64,000 nucleotides of DNA from Dreissena polymorpha. Taxonomy: Eukaryota > Mollusca > Bivalvia > Myida > Dreissenidae. The notes beneath the pieces were generated by a model, which searched no databases, had not been told where the DNA came from, and saw only the letters and a program-made list of their open reading frames with translations. This document shows positions 60,736-64,000 of the stretch, piece by piece. Numbering within the stretch: position 1 is the first letter of the stretch; each line of letters begins with the position of its first letter. The position numbers and the translations under genes are program-made. The stretch is from assembly GCF_020536995.1 (NCBI RefSeq), contig NC_068359.1, positions 107,641,257-107,705,256 on the forward strand, written 5' to 3'.

Positions 60736-63590
60736 GTTAGTTCTGGCTACCATAACTTTAAATGTCGCTTTTTATGATTTTTGACAGGCGCGACTTTATA
60801 AATTATAGTTATGGACCAACCCCATTAGGAAAGTCAACCAGAAATTCCCGAAAAGTTTACAGTTTACAAAGACCGGTCCAAAACAGCTTTTTAATGCAGT
60901 TATTGGCCCAAATCAAACCTCTTGATCGGAAAGATAGACAATTTTCACATTTAACTGATATATTTACTCAAACCCGGTTAACTCACGGGTCGGGTTGAGT
61001 CGCGGTATTTCATTAGCGCCCTCTGGATTTTGTTTATAAACAAACCTCCTGACCTACTTGTCAAATCTGACAGAAAACATCTCTCACTACATATTGGAAT
61101 CGGTTTTTGGTAATTAAAAGTCGTTAAACTCAGACTTTAACTATATTAGAATTTGTATAGTTAAGTTAATTGTCGTTACGAAAAAAACCGACATTGCCTG
61201 AAAATAACTTTGCTATTTATATTATTTGATGTCTTTAATTCCATATATATAAATTGTTATATACTTTATTGATTGTTACGTTGAAGATTATGTCAGAGCT
61301 TTGATAATTCATGCTTAAATTTTAAATTGGTGCTGTTTAACCTATTTACCGCGAATCTACCGGGAGAAAAAATAAACAACAATGGCGGACAGTGGTGTTG
61401 GATTTGTTTCTACGGCAGTTAATATTGAAGGATTTTCGCCATAAAAAGGCAGTGGTCCAATAAAGTTAAGTTAAATATGATTGTTCTTTAAAACATTTAT
61501 CTGATATATGAAGATCGTTTCAAGACGCAAGTGAATATTCCTCAAGTACCGCGAGTCAACCCTGTTGCAGTATTCTTTCACAAAATATTATCTTAAACAT
61601 TTAAAATTTATCTATTCTGCTCTTACATATCGAGATTAACAGCGATGTGACAGACTTTCTTGAAATGCGAATCTCCCGAGATTTCACGGTCAAAAGACGT
61701 TATTTCTATTTTTAGTAACATACCATGTGCTCAAGTGTTTTCAAATTCAGAATGCCATTTCCCAGTATTTTAGATTATTCTGGCTTGTTTTGTAAACAAA
61801 TTGTAGTGTAAATACAAACTCAAAGTAAATATTATTTAAAACTACCTGATTCACACTGAAACCAGTCTTATATCCACCAGACGTAAGTTGTTAATCACAA
61901 ATAATAGATTTCAGAAAACGAAAGTAATGTTTACAATTTCAGCATCAAATGTCAAGGTCGTTCTGAAAGTATCCAAATGAAAACTCGTCACGTGACAAAG
62001 CGATAATGGCGTCAAAATTGTGAATTTCAGACTGCTGAGAGTTATTTTCATCTATTGTAAGATGCATTTGAAACATTTGAACCTTAAAATATTCCCTGAT
62101 GCAGTAATTTATATTCATTCACCAATATATGTAGAAATATGTCCAAGAAAATAAGCTTTCTTTGATTTATAGCGTGACATAAATATGTTACGACTCTGGT
62201 TGACTTTCGATATGGGGTTGGCTTCAGCGTACAGATCTGTCAATACTATGTAAACTGTACGCTGAAGTTTCTTAAGCTATTTGAAGGTTATTTTGTGATG
62301 TTTATACAAATTATTTGTTATAACACGACCATGGTGTAGTTGTTCGTGAATGCTTTGAGCTGGGTATGACTAGATACCGAAAACAGTACTGTTTTCGCGA
62401 AAACAGTAAATTAACCAAAAACAGTCAGATTTCCCACCTTTACATCGAGATTGTGGCATTTAACTACGATTTAATTAATGTTAACTCCAGTACGCATTTT
62501 CATGACCGGATTAAAGTAATAAAACCTGGCAGATGAATCCCTTAGGGAGATGGCCCATTACATTTGCGTTATTAAAAATCATATATGCCGGTATTAAACA
62601 ATGGTTTCACACCAGAAAGATAACTGTGACAAATACCTTACACTTCAAAAATCGTAATGTACGCCTATTGTTATACAAACAATTGAAGCTGTTTGACAAC
62701 AACTGACCAACAAACAAAGAATTCATAGGTTGCATATTTTGTTTATTTTATAGAAACTTTCTTAACAAGAACACGGAGCGTATATTGACAGGAGTTGAAT
62801 CGAGTATTTGACCCTTACTGTAGTAAATTCAATTTTATGCAAAAACTAATCATCTGATTTTATTGGTTTATACGTTATCTTGTTACTTATTAATTCCTCT
62901 TTAAAAAATATAACTTTTAGTATATTTCCGTTGTTATTAATGGATTAATAGCGAGTTAAACACGAGAAATAAACATTTTATGTTTTGCCCCCGCGCGTTT
63001 AACCTTGTCGATACTTTGTCACATGACCAGTAGCTATCAATTAGCGTACATCAAAGCGCCGAGGTTATACATTTTGATGTACCCACTAACATCTTTTATC
63101 TAATTTAACTTTTATCTCTCGGCCGATTTTGACAAATTATATAATTAGAAAGCCTATGTTTTGTAGTTTTCAGATATATAAATATGCAGTTTTTCTTCTA
63201 ATTTGGGCAGCCCGGCGAGTTACATGTATAACTTTAACTTTTGCAAATATCATACCGTTTTAGAATCTTGATTTACGGTAAACATGGTCGTACTTTATAC
63301 AGATTTGTAGCTTTTATATTAATTTGGAGTTCAGTTTTTTAAAGTACATCTTGCTTAGGAGAATAGAATTCTGTATACGATAGAAAAAAAAGGGTTTAAA
63401 AATGATTGTTTATAAATCAGTTGCAATCAACCTAATTCTGCGCGTTGAAAGTGCCCTTTTGACAAATAGCCCCCTCCCCCTGCCCTTTTCAAATCCTAGC
63501 TGGAGCACTGGACCGTAACTATGTATAGTAAGGTACGCATTAAATTATGTTATCATCACTTCAACTGCATATCACAGAGATTCCAAAAAT
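60736..63590. other. Intron of the TTC36-like gene
   Basis: No further exon found. A short frame MADSGVGFVSTAVNIEGFSP at 61382 has a good start context but no homology. A 13-bp perfect stem lies at 62222-62267 and an 18-bp palindrome GAAAACAGTACTGTTTTC at 62380-62397. Confidence 0.45.
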
Positions 63591-63731
63591 GACTCTCTGA
63601 GTAAATGTAGACATAATTATGCAATGACTCTCTGAGTAAATGTAGACATAATTATGCAATGACTCTCTGAGTAAATGTAGACATAATTATGCAATGACTC
63701 TCTGAGTAAATGTAGACATAATTATGCAATT
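63591..63731 (+). repeat. 35-bp tandem repeat, four near-identical copies
   Basis: TGACTCTCTGAGTAAATGTA then GACATAATTATGCAA repeated at about 63589, 63624, 63659 and 63694 with no visible differences. Confidence 0.9.
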
Positions 63732-64000
63732 CCTGCATTATGTCACTCTTCTGACAAGTTTTACTTGCTATTTCTTAAGTCTGCTTATGAATGGGCATCA
63801 TTGATGTACTCTATCAGTTTTTGTGACAAAAATATTTTTCCCTGATTTATATACTTTAAAAACTCAGTAATTGTGCCTCCAACTATTGCGACTGTTCTCA
63901 CTGAAAGGATAAGTCTGACTTTTTACATACTTGTTATCAAATTTGCTGAGGTTGTATTTGTATGTGACAAAAATCATGTACCAGAGATTCATTTGGCCAA

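Noticed and set aside
61382-61441. Short start MADSGVGFVSTAVNIEGFSP
   Set aside because: Good start context but only 20 codons, no homology, no convincing donor; left as part of the intron.

Overview
The window is nuclear DNA from an invertebrate, most likely a bivalve mollusc; the repeat families look dreissenid-like to me, but that is from memory. The support is AT-rich DNA, short coding exons with GT-AG junctions and long introns, and many dispersed bivalve-style repeats with ~145-bp tandem cores carrying TGACCTTGACCTTTGACC. I see no bacterial operon, rRNA gene, intact tRNA gene or CRISPR array.

Four host genes can be read from exon homology and matching splice phases. (1) GART, minus strand, 24909 down to 2129: nine exons covering most of the GARS domain of the purine-synthesis enzyme; the rest lies beyond the left edge. 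(2) A centrin-like EF-hand protein, plus strand, 25601-34096: five exons, 227 residues, divergent from GART across a ~0.7-kb shared promoter region holding a perfect CRE palindrome. (3) SZRD1 (SUZ domain protein), minus strand, 53841-45202: five exons, 159 residues. (4) The first coding exon of a TTC36-like TPR protein, plus strand, 60621-60735, continuing past the right edge.

The most unusual feature is inside GART. Two minisatellites are made from GART's own exon-intron junctions. One (3866-4894 plus 8396-8708) is ~26 copies of a 52-bp unit holding the 3' half of exon 8, which encodes the GARS signature RFGDPETQ, together with its splice donor. The other (about 17345-18510 and 19470-20110) is roughly 55 copies of a 31-bp unit holding the splice acceptor and first ~15 bases of exon 3. 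A broken DIRS-like retroelement sits inside the first array, and two copies of a repeat family sit inside the second.

The rest is dense repeat material: pearl/Helitron-like families with tandem cores and terminal hairpins; two nested hAT elements with clean 8-bp target duplications; a TA-flanked element inserted into a tRNA-Val-like SINE head; a foldback element; a 2.1-kb element with ~100-bp terminal repeats; a Harbinger-like element; two TTAA-flanked MITEs; a LINE 3' fragment; and a 2.35-kb, 23-bp minisatellite. Several repeat families carry perfect nuclear-receptor motifs (GGTCAnnnTGACC, AGGTCAAAGGTCA, TCAAGGTCA).
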